NCBI RefSeq assembly: GCF_900115345.1
Contig: NZ_FOWC01000002.1
Span: 186,001 to 250,000, forward strand
Direction of reading: 5' to 3'
Source of the DNA: Amycolatopsis rubida
GTDB taxonomy: Bacteria; Actinomycetota; Actinomycetes; Mycobacteriales; Pseudonocardiaceae
Length of the DNA: 64,000 bases
Of this stretch, positions 8,859 to 17,562 are shown in pieces. The number at the start of each line of letters is the position of its first letter. Positions within the stretch are counted from its first letter, which is position 1. The notes under the pieces were generated by a model. The model searched no databases, was not told the DNA's origin, and saw only the letters and a list, made by a program, of their open reading frames with translations. The position numbers and the translations under genes were made by a program.

Positions 8859-8897
8859 CCGTGAAGGACTCCTTGAGGGAACCTGAGCCCTTCACGG
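8859..8897. terminator. Hairpin between convergent genes
   Basis: CCGTGAAGG (8859-8867) pairs perfectly with CCTTCACGG (8889-8897) across a 21-base loop. It lies between the convergent ends of the ECF sigma and TetR genes, so it could act as a two-way terminator. There is no U-tract. Confidence 0.45.
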
Positions 8898-8932
8898 ACC
8901 TTCCGCAACGCGCACCGAGCCCGCCACCCCCG

Positions 8933-9655
8933 CTACCCCGGAGTCCCGCCAGCCAGATTCTGCGTGATCAGGTTGACCATGAAGGCGAACCGGTCATGCC
9001 CGGCACCGGACGTCAGCTCCGCCGCGTACCGCCGGGTGTGCGGGAACTTCTCCTCCGGCAGCCCGCTGAACCGCTCCATCAGCTCCTCCTGGCTGAGCAC
9101 CCACTCGCCGCCGTGCTGCTGCCGTTGCTGGACGAGCGACCGCTCCCAGGCATACGCGGTGACGTAGAGCGTGAGCGAATCCAGCGCCCACGCGGCGGTC
9201 TGCGGTTCGATGCCGCCGGCCAGCAGGATCGCGAAAATCCCTTCGCTGACGCGCAGCGTTTCCAGATGCGTCGGGACCATCGCCAGCGCGGCGCGGGAGA
9301 CACCGGGGTACTTGAGGTACAGGTCGCGGATCTGCCCGTAGACGTCCAGGACCTGCTGCCGCCAGGTCGCCGGGTCCGGTTCGGGCAGGTCGATCTGCGC
9401 GCAGAGCCTGCCGACGAGCAGATCGTCGAGGTCCTCTTTGTTGACGATGTGCGCGTACAGCGAAGACGGCCCGGTGCCGAGCACGGCGGTGACCCGGCGG
9501 ACGGTCAGCGCGTCGTAGCCCTCGGTGGCGACGACCTGCAGTGCGGCGTCGGTGATCCGGTCGACCGTGATGGGTTCTTTCCGCGGTTTCGGCGCGCCCT
9601 CGGCGCCGGCGGACGCGTGCCGGGCGGCACGGCGCTCTCGGGGGGCAGCGGGCAT
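8933..9655 (-). CDS. TetR-family repressor of the adjacent MFS pump
   Basis: A 240-residue TetR regulator. The N-terminal HTH reads ITDAALQVVATEGYDALTVRRVT followed by LGTGPSSLYAHIVNKEDL. The rest is a helical ligand-binding domain of the class with a TetR_C-type extension. The ATG at 9655 is chosen because a minus-strand -10 box TATAGT (9662-9667) lies six bases before it, implying a leaderless message; the longer GTG start at 9676 would lie upstream of that box. It is divergent from an MFS exporter and shares three tandem palindromes with it, so it almost certainly represses both itself and the pump. Confidence 0.88.
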   Translation of the reverse strand: MPAAPRERRAARHASAGAEGAPKPRKEPITVDRITDAALQVVATEGYDALTVRRVTAVLGTGPSSLYAHIVNKEDLDDLLVGRLCAQIDLPEPDPATWRQQVLDVYGQIRDLYLKYPGVSRAALAMVPTHLETLRVSEGIFAILLAGGIEPQTAAWALDSLTLYVTAYAWERSLVQQRQQHGGEWVLSQEELMERFSGLPEEKFPHTRRYAAELTSGAGHDRFAFMVNLITQNLAGGTPG

Positions 9656-9669
9656 GTCGTCACTATAGC

Positions 9670-9727
9670 TTGACACGAACTTAGTTCGTCATTTAGAACT
9701 TAGTTCGTGACTACTGAACTTAGTTCG
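9670..9727. promoter_or_regulatory. Divergent promoter with three TetR operator copies
   Basis: Three copies of GAACTTAGTTCG lie at 9677-9688, 9696-9707 and 9716-9727 (spacing 19 and 20 bases). The plus-strand promoter is TTGACA (9670-9675), a 17-base spacer and TTAGAA (9693-9698), eight bases before the GTG of the MFS gene. Copy 1 sits between -35 and -10, copy 2 over the -10/start site and copy 3 in the first codons. Bound repressor would block both divergent promoters. Confidence 0.85.
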
Positions 9728-11137
9728 CCAAGGCACGTCGAGCCACTTCCGCCGGTCCAGGCGTGGCTCGTGCTGGCGGTCGTCGTGATCGCCGATCTGA
9801 TGGACCTCATCGACACCAGCGTCGCGGCTCTCGCGGGCCCCTCGATCCGCGCCGACCTCGGCGGCGGGCCGATGACCCTGCAGTGGGTGCTGTCGGCCTA
9901 CACCGCGGCGTTCGCGCTCGGTCTCGTGACCTCCGGCCGCCTCGGCGACCTGCTCGGCAGGCGCAGGCTGTTCCTGCTCGGCATGACCGGCTTCACCCTC
10001 GCGTCGCTGGCCTGCGGCCTCGCCCCCGGCCCCGGGTTCCTGATCGGAGCCCGCGTGTTCCAGGGCCTGTTCGGCGCGGCGATGATCCCGCAGGGCATCG
10101 CGCTGGTGAAGGTCGTCTTCCCGCCTGAGCGGCTGCGCGAAGCCCTGATGCCGTTCGGCCCGATCATGGGCCTCGCCACCGTCGCCGGACCGATCCTCGC
10201 CGGATGGCTGCTGCACCTGAACCTGTTCGGCAGCGAATGGCGCTCGATTTTCCTGATCAACGTCCCGTTCGGCGTCCTCGCCGGGCTGCTCGCCCTGCGT
10301 GTGCTGCCGCGGCACAGCGGCGAGGACCGCAGCGCCCGTCTCGACCTGCGCGGCGTCGGCCTGCTCACCGCCGCGTCAGCGCTGCTCATCGTCCCGCTCA
10401 TCCAAGGCCGCGAACTCGGCTGGCCCGTCTGGACGTACGTGCTGATGGCCGCCGGCGTGGTCGCGTTCGTCCTCTTCGCCAGGTCTGAACGCCGCAGCAG
10501 CCACCCGGTCATCGCGCCGTCCCTGTTCGCCAAGCGCGGCTTCGTGTTCGGCCTGCTGATCACCGGCGGGTTCTACGCCTCCCTCAGCGGATTCGTGCTC
10601 GTCGTGAACCTGCTGCTGCAATCCGGTCTCGGCTGGACGCCGCTGCGGTCCGGGTTCGCCCTTCTCCCCTGGGCCGCCGGCACCGCGATCGCGACCCTGC
10701 TGTCCGGCGCGGTACTCGCCGCGAGACTCGGCCGCGCGTCCCTCCGCTTAGGACTGGTCATCGCGGTTGCCGGATTGCTGGCCCTGTGGTGGTCGATCGC
10801 GCACTGGGGTGCCGCCAGCACTAGCTGGCAGCTCGCCCCCGCCCTCTTCGTCACCGGTGCCGGTTCCGGGCTGTTGTTCATTCCGCTCTTCGATTTCATT
10901 CTCGGCGACGCGACCCCCGAAGAAGCCGGCAGCGGGTCCGGAATGCTCAACGCCGCCCAGCAATTCGCCGGAGCCATTGGCGTCGCCGCACTCGGCACAG
11001 TGTTCTTCGCCCGCGTCGGACCTGCTGCCACGCCGTCCTGGATCCCTGCCGCCGAACTGGTTTTCGGCCTCTGCGCCGGTCTCTGCCTCGTAGCGCTGGC
11101 CCTCGTCGGATTCCTCCCGAAACACACCGCCCACTGA
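9707..11137 (+). CDS. MFS drug efflux transporter, DHA2 family
   Basis: A 476-residue, about 14-helix proton-driven exporter of the DHA2/EmrB-QacA type. Motifs include LMDLIDTSVAALAGPSI in helix 1, LQWVLSAYTAAFAL in helix 2, GRLGDLLGRRRLFL (motif A) and the antiporter-type GPILAGWLLH (motif C region). The substrate is unknown; this family exports drugs and secondary metabolites. GTG 9707 has no Shine-Dalgarno sequence, and the -10 box eight bases upstream points to a leaderless transcript. It is repressed by the divergent TetR gene. Confidence 0.88.
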   Translation: MTTELSSPRHVEPLPPVQAWLVLAVVVIADLMDLIDTSVAALAGPSIRADLGGGPMTLQWVLSAYTAAFALGLVTSGRLGDLLGRRRLFLLGMTGFTLASLACGLAPGPGFLIGARVFQGLFGAAMIPQGIALVKVVFPPERLREALMPFGPIMGLATVAGPILAGWLLHLNLFGSEWRSIFLINVPFGVLAGLLALRVLPRHSGEDRSARLDLRGVGLLTAASALLIVPLIQGRELGWPVWTYVLMAAGVVAFVLFARSERRSSHPVIAPSLFAKRGFVFGLLITGGFYASLSGFVLVVNLLLQSGLGWTPLRSGFALLPWAAGTAIATLLSGAVLAARLGRASLRLGLVIAVAGLLALWWSIAHWGAASTSWQLAPALFVTGAGSGLLFIPLFDFILGDATPEEAGSGSGMLNAAQQFAGAIGVAALGTVFFARVGPAATPSWIPAAELVFGLCAGLCLVALALVGFLPKHTAH

Positions 11138-11150
11138 AACGAGGGACGCA

Positions 11151-11797
11151 GTGTCGAAAACCGCTCTGATTCGCCGTCGCCCGGCTTCTGTCCGAGCAGG
11201 ACTACCACGTCATTCTCACCGCTCGGGCCGAATCCCTTGCCGCGCAACTCCCGAACGCCACGGCGTCGCGGCTCGATCTTTCCACCATGACCGCCACCCG
11301 GCTATGTGGCCGAAACCTTCGGCCGCCTCGACGCGTTGATCAACAATGCCGGCTACGTCGTCGATTTCGCCACGCTGTCCGCGCTCGACGTCGAGCTGCC
11401 CGCCGTCCAGTCCGCATTGGACATTGACGTACTCGGCCCGTGGCAGTCGACGCAGCTGTTGCTTCCTTCGCTGAAAGCCGCTCCGGCGCATTCCTTCGCC
11501 AAGCACACGCTGACTGGCGTGCTCGCCCCGGCACTGCGGAACACGCCGATCCTCGTCAACGCCGTCGATCCGGGAGAAACCGCCACGCACCCCGAACGCG
11601 GTGACGAGGACATCGCCCGCCCGGCACGCGAAACCGCCCGCGGCGCGGTGTGGGCCGCGACGCTGCCGACCGGCGGCCTCTTCCGGGACAGCGAACTAGT
11701 GCTGTCTCTGCTGCCCGGCACGGAAAACACCGCGGGCCCGGACCGTGACCGGTCCGAGCCCGCGGCGGGAAAACCCTTAGTGCGCCAGGATCAGTGA
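11151..11797 (+). pseudogene. Short-chain dehydrogenase remnant
   Basis: GTG at 11151 (after GAGGGA) starts MSKTALI, the usual beginning of an SDR Rossmann fold, but the TGxxxGxG loop is missing. A different frame gives SEQDYHVILTARAESLAAQLPNA, and a third gives FGRLDALINNAGYVV (NNAG motif). The block that should hold the catalytic Ser and YxxxK is deleted: LLLPSLKAAPA runs straight into HSFAKHTLTGVLAPAL. The C-terminal frame runs to 11797. It lies 14 bases after the MFS gene, so it was probably a second gene of the efflux operon. Confidence 0.75.
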
Positions 11798-13104
11798 CCC
11801 AGGTGCAGGCTGTCCAGGTGCACGTTGCCCGCGTGCGACTCAAGGCCGCCCGCCACGTCGTGCAGGTGGTTCTGAACCTCGTTGAGCACCGGCGCGGCGT
11901 GCGAGGCGTCCGGCAGGTCGCCGGTCGTCGCGTGCTGGGTACCGGTCTCGACGGCGTCCTGGACGGTGCTCGTGACGTGCTGAGCAGCCGCGCTGACGAC
12001 CGGCGCGTGCGCGGTCGCGCCCTCGATCGCGTGGGTCAGCGAACCCGCGTTCGGGGCGGCAGGCAGCGCCGGAGCGTGCGGCAGTTCGCCGACACCCGGG
12101 ACCTGCGGGAGCTCGCCCGCACCCGGCACCTGCGGGAGCGAACCGACACCCGGGACCTGCGGGAGCGCACCGACGCCCGGAACCTGCGGGAGTTCGCCCG
12201 CACCCGGCACCGCCGGGAGAGCCGGAACGGCCGGGAGACCCGGAACCGCGCTGGTGGCGTGGTCCAGCGTGCCGGACAGGTCGCCCGCCTGGGTCAGGTC
12301 GCCGGTCGCCTGGGTCAGGTCGGCGCGGAGGTCGTCGCCGTGGACGCCGACCGGGGTCGAGCCGATCGCCTCGTTGACGGTGCCCAGCAGGTCCGAGCCG
12401 CCCTGGCGGACGTCCTCGACGATCCCGCTGACCGGGCCGCCGACGACCGGAAGCTTGCCGGACTCGGACACGACGGCCTTCCAGGTCAGCGCGTCGCCGA
12501 GGTGGTTGGTGGTCGCGTCCACCGCGGAGCCGACGAGCTTGCCGTCGAAGACGTGCTCGCCCACCGCGTTGACGGTGTTCTGGGTGTCGATCGCGGCGGC
12601 GTCGACGATCGGGCCGACGACCGGGACCGAGTGGGTCGCCGCGGCGACGTGGTCCAGCACGCCGGAGACCGCGCCCAGCGCACCGTGGGTGACGGTGTTC
12701 AGGCCGGTCGCGTCCGCGACGTTGCTGACCCCCTCGAAGACCGGGCTGAGGTTCGGCAGGGCGCCGGCGAGACCGCCGAGGCCCTCGCCCGCCTGGTGCG
12801 CCACCGGCTCGGCAGCGGCGTTCACCTGGTCGAAGGCACGGCCGAGGTCAGCGGACGGGATGCTCGGCGCGGCGGGCAAGCCCGGCACGGCCGGGACGCC
12901 CGGCACCGCGGGGACCGCCGGGACGGCGGGCAGCGGGGCGCTGTCCATGACCAGCGGCATGATGTCCTGGACGTCCGAGGGGTTCAGCTCGCCCAGACCG
13001 GCGCCGTTCAGCACCCCCTGCGGGTCGGCCTTGTACTCCGCCAGCGACTGCGGGTCGTTCAGCAGGTTCAGCGCGAATTCATGCAGAGTCTGCACCGGGC
13101 CCAT
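11791..13104 (-). CDS. IniB N-terminal domain protein with Leu-Pro repeats
   Basis: A 437-residue protein starting MGPVQTLHEFALNLLNDPQS. The first about 55 residues (YKADPQGVLNGAGL, DVQDIMPLVMD) match the IniB N-terminal domain of mycobacterial isoniazid-inducible and related actinobacterial proteins; its biochemical role is unknown. A Pro-Ala-Val segment (PAVPAVPAVPG, about 60-80) follows, then a Gly/Ala/Val/Asp-rich middle, then five 9-residue LPQVPGVGx repeats (about 295-340) and a His-rich tail. No signal peptide or clear membrane helix is visible. The ATG follows AGGAGAA by eight bases. It probably has a cell-envelope-linked structural role, by analogy only. Confidence 0.8.
   Translation of the reverse strand: MGPVQTLHEFALNLLNDPQSLAEYKADPQGVLNGAGLGELNPSDVQDIMPLVMDSAPLPAVPAVPAVPGVPAVPGLPAAPSIPSADLGRAFDQVNAAAEPVAHQAGEGLGGLAGALPNLSPVFEGVSNVADATGLNTVTHGALGAVSGVLDHVAAATHSVPVVGPIVDAAAIDTQNTVNAVGEHVFDGKLVGSAVDATTNHLGDALTWKAVVSESGKLPVVGGPVSGIVEDVRQGGSDLLGTVNEAIGSTPVGVHGDDLRADLTQATGDLTQAGDLSGTLDHATSAVPGLPAVPALPAVPGAGELPQVPGVGALPQVPGVGSLPQVPGAGELPQVPGVGELPHAPALPAAPNAGSLTHAIEGATAHAPVVSAAAQHVTSTVQDAVETGTQHATTGDLPDASHAAPVLNEVQNHLHDVAGGLESHAGNVHLDSLHLGH
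12083..12217 (-). repeat. Five 27-bp in-frame tandem repeats
   Basis: Five consecutive 27-bp units inside the IniB-like gene encode the 9-residue unit LPQVPGVGx and one degenerate end copy. Unit length is a multiple of three, so copy number can change without breaking the frame. Confidence 0.8.
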
Positions 13105-13531
13105 AGTTCGTATTCTCCTGTGGTGACAACGGATCGGGGTGGGGTGTCCGAGAAACGGACGAGCCGGCCCCAGAGCCGGCTCCTTTTCCGAACATAGGAC
13201 TCCGCCGGATGCCCGCCATCGGGGGGTCACCCGGGTTAGCCGGGGCACCCACTAGGGACTTCACCGCTCCCCCGATTAGGGGCATTAGGGGATTCGGCTC
13301 GTCCGCGCTGGTCACAGGGCCGCCGTCGAGCCACCCCGCCGGGCGCCGCCCAACCCACCGTTCGGGGGACGGACGCGGGTCGCCGGGAGAGGTTCGCCAG
13401 GACCACCCATTGGTGTGACACCTACAAGGCTTTTCGCGCCGAGCCGGGCGCGGCGGGAGGCCGGGACGGCAGGACGGCAGGGGACCGGGAAGCCGGGACG
13501 GCAGGACGGCAGCGGGCCCGGACGGCAGGAG
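13105..13531. other. Non-coding spacer, no gene seen
   Basis: Holds the upstream region of the IniB-like gene and G/C-rich sequence. No frame looks coding: all long frames are Arg/Pro/Gly-rich. From about 13450 the sequence grades into GGGACGGCAGGA-type repeats. Confidence 0.5.
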
Positions 13532-13672
13532 GCCGCGAAGCCGGGACGGCAGCAGGCAGCAGGCCCGGACCACAGGACGCCGCGAAGCCGGGACGGCAGC
13601 AGGCAGCAGGCCCGGACCACAGGACGCCGCGAAGCCGGGACGGCAGCAGGCAGCAGGCAGCAGGCCCGAACG
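13532..13672. repeat. 47-bp tandem repeat, about three copies
   Basis: Units start at 13532, 13579 and 13626 with GCCGCGAAGCCGGGACGGCA. The first two are identical over 47 bp; the third has an extra GCAGGCA and diverges at its end. Looser GGGACGGCAGGA repeats precede them. It is non-coding and not a multiple of three. Confidence 0.8.
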
Positions 13673-13766
13673 GCAAGAGGCCCGGAGGGCGGAAAGCCGG
13701 GAGGCGGGCTTCCTGCTGCCGCCGGGCGGGTAGCTGGGCGATCCCGGTCCAGTGACCACAGCCGGG

Positions 13767-13891
13767 CTCGTGAGTGGCGATGCCGGTGCGACCAGGCGCA
13801 AGCGCTTACGACAAACCCGCGCCGCCGGTATCCAGCGCGCAGGTTCTCGTGGGTGGCAATGCCGGTGCGAACCGGCATTGCCACTCACGAG
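13767..13891. repeat. Dispersed hairpin element (one half and one full copy)
   Basis: A half copy (CTCGTGAGTGGCGATGCCGG) lies at 13767-13786. A full hairpin follows at 13846-13891: 21-base arms with one mismatch around loop GCGA. It lies 54 bases beyond the stop of the indolepyruvate oxidoreductase gene and could act as its terminator. Confidence 0.7.
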
Positions 13892-13944
13892 GCCCCGGCA
13901 GCAGCCGCGCGAACCAGCCGGACCGCCCTGTCGCGGCTGCCGCC

Positions 13945-16900
13945 TCAGGCAGTGGCGACCCGCACCGAGTCCGGCGTTTCCAGCTCCCGCAGCAGTTCCT
14001 CCTGCCGCCGCCGGTAGGAGGCCACGTTCGCCAGCTTGATCTCCTCGTACCCGCGCACCGAATCCGGCAGCGCGGCCAGTTCGACCAGCCGGGTGTCGCC
14101 CCGGTCGGTCGCTTCGAGCGCACGGGTCAGCGCCTGCCGGTACTCCCCGATCAGCGCCCGCTCGACCCGCCGGACCTCCGCGCGGCCGAACGGGTCCAGC
14201 TTCGTCCCGCGAAGCTTGCGCATCGCCCGCAGCGCCGCGAACGCGGGCCGGAAACCGCGGCCGCCGAGGCTGATCTTGCGGTTCATGCCCAGCGCGCGCA
14301 GCACCGGCGGGTGCAGCCGGTGCGCGAACCGCGTGCCGGCGCCGAACTGGGCTTCTATTTCCGCGGTCAGCTGCGGGTCCAGCGACAGCCGCGCCACCTC
14401 GTACTCGTCCTTGTAGGCCATGAGCTTGTAGAGGTTTCGTGCGACCGCCTCGGTCACCGAAGCACTGGCGCGGGTCCGGACCCGCTCGACGAACTCCGCG
14501 TACTCCCGCGCGTAGCGCTCGTCCTGGTAGGCGATCAGGTCCGGGACGCGCAGGTCGAGCACCCGGGCGAGTTCGCCGTCGGCCCGGACCACAGCGCGCA
14601 CGCGGCGGACCGCTTCCGCGTCGGCCGCGGCCGGGGCCGGGGCCTCCGCCGACGGGGAGAGTTCCGCGTTGAGCACGTCCGGGTCGGCGACCAGCTGCCT
14701 GCCGCGCCGGAACGCCTGGAGGTTCGTCTCCACCGCGGTCCCGTTGATCCTGATGGCCTGTTCCAGGCTTTCCGCGGTGACCGCCAGCGAGCCGGTCTGG
14801 TACGCCGCGCCGAGCTGGAGGATGTTGGCGAACTGGTCGTCGCCGAAGATCTGCTCGGCGAGGCCGCGCGCGTCGAGGTAGTGCCCGGCCGCGGTCGCGT
14901 CGCCGAGTGCGCCGCGGATGCTCGACTGGTCCGGGTAGGAAACTTCCTTGTCCACCACCATGCGCCCGGTCGGAACCTCCGAAGTGGACACCACGGCGAC
15001 CGTCCGCTCGGCGTCGGCCACGCCGAGGTACGCCGGGTCCGCGGCGACCAGCGCGTCGCAGGCGAGGTAGAGGTCGCACTCCCCGTTGGCGAGTTTCGGG
15101 GCCTGCTCGACCGCGCCGGTGGAGATCTTCACGTCCGAGACGACCGCGCCGCCCTTTTGCGCGAGGCCGGTCTGGTCGAGGGTGCGCACCTGTTTGCCGT
15201 CGAGAACCCCGGCGACCCCGAGGATTTGCGCGACGGTGACCACTCCGGTGCCGCCGATGCCGGTGATCCGCACGGCGACGTCGGACCGGGTTTTCGCCGG
15301 ATCCGGCAGGACGTCCGCGCTGATCGGGGCGAGCTGCCGCCGCTTGACCTCGCCGGTCGGGACGACGGTCAGGAACGACGGGCAGTCGCCGTCGAGGCAC
15401 GAGTAGTCGACGTTGCACGAAGCCTGGTGGATCTGGGTTTTACGGCCGAACTCCGTCTCGACCGGTTGCACCGAAAGGCAATTCGACTTCACGCCGCAGT
15501 CGCCGCAGCCTTCGCAGACGCGTTCGTTGATGAACACCTTGCGCGCAGGCGTTTCCTGTTTGCCCCGACGGCGCTTGCGCCGCTTCTCCGCCGCGCACTC
15601 CTGCTCGTGAATCAACACCGTGACCCCGCGATGCGCCGCCAGTTCTTCTTGCGTACGAAGAAGTTCCGACCGATCGCGCACCTCGACCCCGCGCGGCAGC
15701 TTGCGTTTCCGCAGCCGCCGCGGAGCGTCCGACGTGATGACGACCTTCGCCGCGCCCTCGGTCAGCAGCAGCGCAGCCACCTTCTCCACGGACAGCCCGC
15801 CGACAGCGTCCTGACCGCCGGTCATCGCGACCGCGGAGTTGTAAAGCAGCTTGTAGGTGATGTCGACGCCCGCCGCGACCGCCGCGCGCACGGCGAGGCT
15901 GCCCGAGTGCATGAACGTGCCGTCGCCGATGTTCTGCATCAGGTGCGGTGTCTCGACGAACGGGGCCATGCCGATCCACTGCGCGCCCTCGCCGCCCATC
16001 TGGGTCAGCCCGACGACCTCGCCGACCTGCTCCGGTTCCATGAACAAAGCCATGGTGTGGCAACCGATTCCGGCACCGACGAGCGTGCCGTCCGGGACCT
16101 TGGTGGACGAGTTGTGCGGGCAGCCGGAGCAGAAGTACGGCGTGCGAGCCAGCAGCGGCACCGCAATCCGCTCGCGACGACGCCGTTGTTTCCACGCCGC
16201 AACCGGTTCCGCGTCCGGCAGACGCTTGGCCAGGCCGCTCGCGATGCGGTCCGGGTCCAGTTCGCCGAGTTCGGTGAACAGCACCTGGCCGCGCGGATCG
16301 GACTTGCCGTACACGCGCGGCGCGCCGGTGCGGCCGTAGAGGATCTCCTTGATCGCCGGTTCGACCAGCGCCCGCTTTTCCTCGACCACCAGGATTTCGT
16401 CCAAGCCCTCGGCGAATTCCTTGATGATGCCCGGTTCGACCGGGTACACGACGCCGAGCTTCAGCAGCCGGATGCCGTAACGGGACAGCTCCGATTCGTC
16501 GAGGCCGAGCATCCGCAGCGCCTGCCTGAGGTCCAAATAGGACTTCCCGGCGGTGACGATGCCGACCCGGTCGTCCGGTCCGGATCGGACGATCCGGTTG
16601 ATTCCGCTGGCCCGCACGTATTCCATCGCGAGCGGCAGCCGCACGCGGTGCAGGCTGTGTTCGAGCGTGATCAGCTCCGGCCCGAGCAGGCGGCTGTTCG
16701 GCTGGTGCTTGTACGCGCCCTCGGGCATCTCCGGCGCGGTCCATTCCGAATCGACCAGCGCGGTGCCGCCGGAATCGGCGACGTTCGCGACGATCTTCAT
16801 CGAGGACCACAGCCCGCTCGCGCGAGAAAGTTCGACGGCGTGCCTGCCGTGCTCCAGCACGTCCTGCGAGTCGGCCGGGAAGAACACCGGCATCGCGAGG

Positions 16901-17388
16901 TCGGCGAGCGCGTGCTCGGACGCACACGGGATGGTCGAGGATTTCGCATTGGGGTCGTCGCCGACCAGCGCGACCGCACCCCCGCGCGGATCGGTGCCGG
17001 CGAGGTTCGCGTGCCGCAGCGCATCGGTGGCGCGGTCGAGGCCAGGGGCCTTGCCGTACCACATGCCGACCACGCCGTCCGGACGCATCGTGCCTGCTCG
17101 GGCGGCCAGCTGGCTGCCCATGACCGCCGTCGCGCCGAGTTCCTCGTTCACGCCCGGCTTGTGCACGATGTTGTGCTCGGCCAGCAATCCCGACCGGCGC
17201 GCCAGCTCCAGGTCGAACCCGCCGAGCGGCGAACCCTGGTACCCGGACACGAAGGCCGCCGAATCGGCGCCGTTCCGGCGGTCCAGCCGGATCCGGTCGA
17301 GCAGGACGCGCACCAGCGCCTGCACCCCGGTCAGGTAGACAGTGCCCGCTTCGCGCACGTACCGGTCTTCCAACGTGAAGGCGTTCAT
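13945..17388 (-). CDS. Indolepyruvate ferredoxin oxidoreductase, fused subunits
   Basis: A 1147-residue fusion of the subunits of 2-ketoacid:ferredoxin oxidoreductase. It oxidatively decarboxylates aryl pyruvates such as indolepyruvate to acyl-CoA, reducing ferredoxin. In order it has a pyrimidine-binding domain (SGYQGSPLGGFDLEL; about 40-400), a TPP/Mg domain with FCSGCPHNSSTK and GAGIGCHTM (about 430-640), an iron-sulphur segment rich in Cys (VCEGCGDCG, CNVDYSCLDGDCPSF; about 700-750), a gamma-type domain opening GIGGTGVVTVAQILG (about 775), and a C-terminal helical region. ATG 17388 follows GGAAGGGAAG. Divergent AsnC regulation is likely. Together they suggest aromatic or branched amino acid catabolism. 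Confidence 0.92.
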   Translation of the reverse strand: MNAFTLEDRYVREAGTVYLTGVQALVRVLLDRIRLDRRNGADSAAFVSGYQGSPLGGFDLELARRSGLLAEHNIVHKPGVNEELGATAVMGSQLAARAGTMRPDGVVGMWYGKAPGLDRATDALRHANLAGTDPRGGAVALVGDDPNAKSSTIPCASEHALADLAMPVFFPADSQDVLEHGRHAVELSRASGLWSSMKIVANVADSGGTALVDSEWTAPEMPEGAYKHQPNSRLLGPELITLEHSLHRVRLPLAMEYVRASGINRIVRSGPDDRVGIVTAGKSYLDLRQALRMLGLDESELSRYGIRLLKLGVVYPVEPGIIKEFAEGLDEILVVEEKRALVEPAIKEILYGRTGAPRVYGKSDPRGQVLFTELGELDPDRIASGLAKRLPDAEPVAAWKQRRRRERIAVPLLARTPYFCSGCPHNSSTKVPDGTLVGAGIGCHTMALFMEPEQVGEVVGLTQMGGEGAQWIGMAPFVETPHLMQNIGDGTFMHSGSLAVRAAVAAGVDITYKLLYNSAVAMTGGQDAVGGLSVEKVAALLLTEGAAKVVITSDAPRRLRKRKLPRGVEVRDRSELLRTQEELAAHRGVTVLIHEQECAAEKRRKRRRGKQETPARKVFINERVCEGCGDCGVKSNCLSVQPVETEFGRKTQIHQASCNVDYSCLDGDCPSFLTVVPTGEVKRRQLAPISADVLPDPAKTRSDVAVRITGIGGTGVVTVAQILGVAGVLDGKQVRTLDQTGLAQKGGAVVSDVKISTGAVEQAPKLANGECDLYLACDALVAADPAYLGVADAERTVAVVSTSEVPTGRMVVDKEVSYPDQSSIRGALGDATAAGHYLDARGLAEQIFGDDQFANILQLGAAYQTGSLAVTAESLEQAIRINGTAVETNLQAFRRGRQLVADPDVLNAELSPSAEAPAPAAADAEAVRRVRAVVRADGELARVLDLRVPDLIAYQDERYAREYAEFVERVRTRASASVTEAVARNLYKLMAYKDEYEVARLSLDPQLTAEIEAQFGAGTRFAHRLHPPVLRALGMNRKISLGGRGFRPAFAALRAMRKLRGTKLDPFGRAEVRRVERALIGEYRQALTRALEATDRGDTRLVELAALPDSVRGYEEIKLANVASYRRRQEELLRELETPDSVRVATA

Positions 17389-17504
17389 CCGCACTTCCCT
17401 TCCGCACGCCATCAAGCCCACGGGCACCCGCCGCTGGGACGTGAGCCACCTCACCCCACGCCTGAGCCCGGCGCAACGTGCCCGGCCACTGTAGTGGCAA
17501 GGAC

Positions 17505-17550
17505 GCAACGGATGACGCGCGAGAGGGCCGATCAGGCAGATCCGTTGCGT
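17505..17550. promoter_or_regulatory. Long inverted repeat between IOR and AsnC genes
   Basis: ACGCAACGGAT (17505-17515) and ATCCGTTGCGT (17540-17550) are perfect 11-bp inverted arms 24 bases apart. Spaced half-sites of this kind suit a dimeric or octameric Lrp/AsnC protein. The second arm touches TACGAT (17550-17555), a -10 box seven bases before the AsnC ATG. Confidence 0.7.
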
Positions 17551-17562
17551 ACGATGCCGCTC

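Noticed and set aside
8933-9676. Longer TetR start at GTG 9676
   Set aside because: The -10 box TATAGT at 9662-9667 lies inside this extension, so ATG 9655 is preferred.
11794-13197. 467-codon plus-strand ORF
   Set aside because: Antisense of the IniB-like gene; Arg/Val repeats mirror the coding repeats on the other strand.
13532-13672. CRISPR array
   Set aside because: Identical 47-bp units without spacers; no cas genes.
13400-17400. Mycofactocin biosynthesis genes near the ADH
   Set aside because: None of mftA-F is visible anywhere in the window; only an MftR-like regulator is present.
15440-17500. 686-codon minus-strand ORF
   Set aside because: Alternate frame of the indolepyruvate oxidoreductase; Arg/Pro/Gly-rich with no motif.
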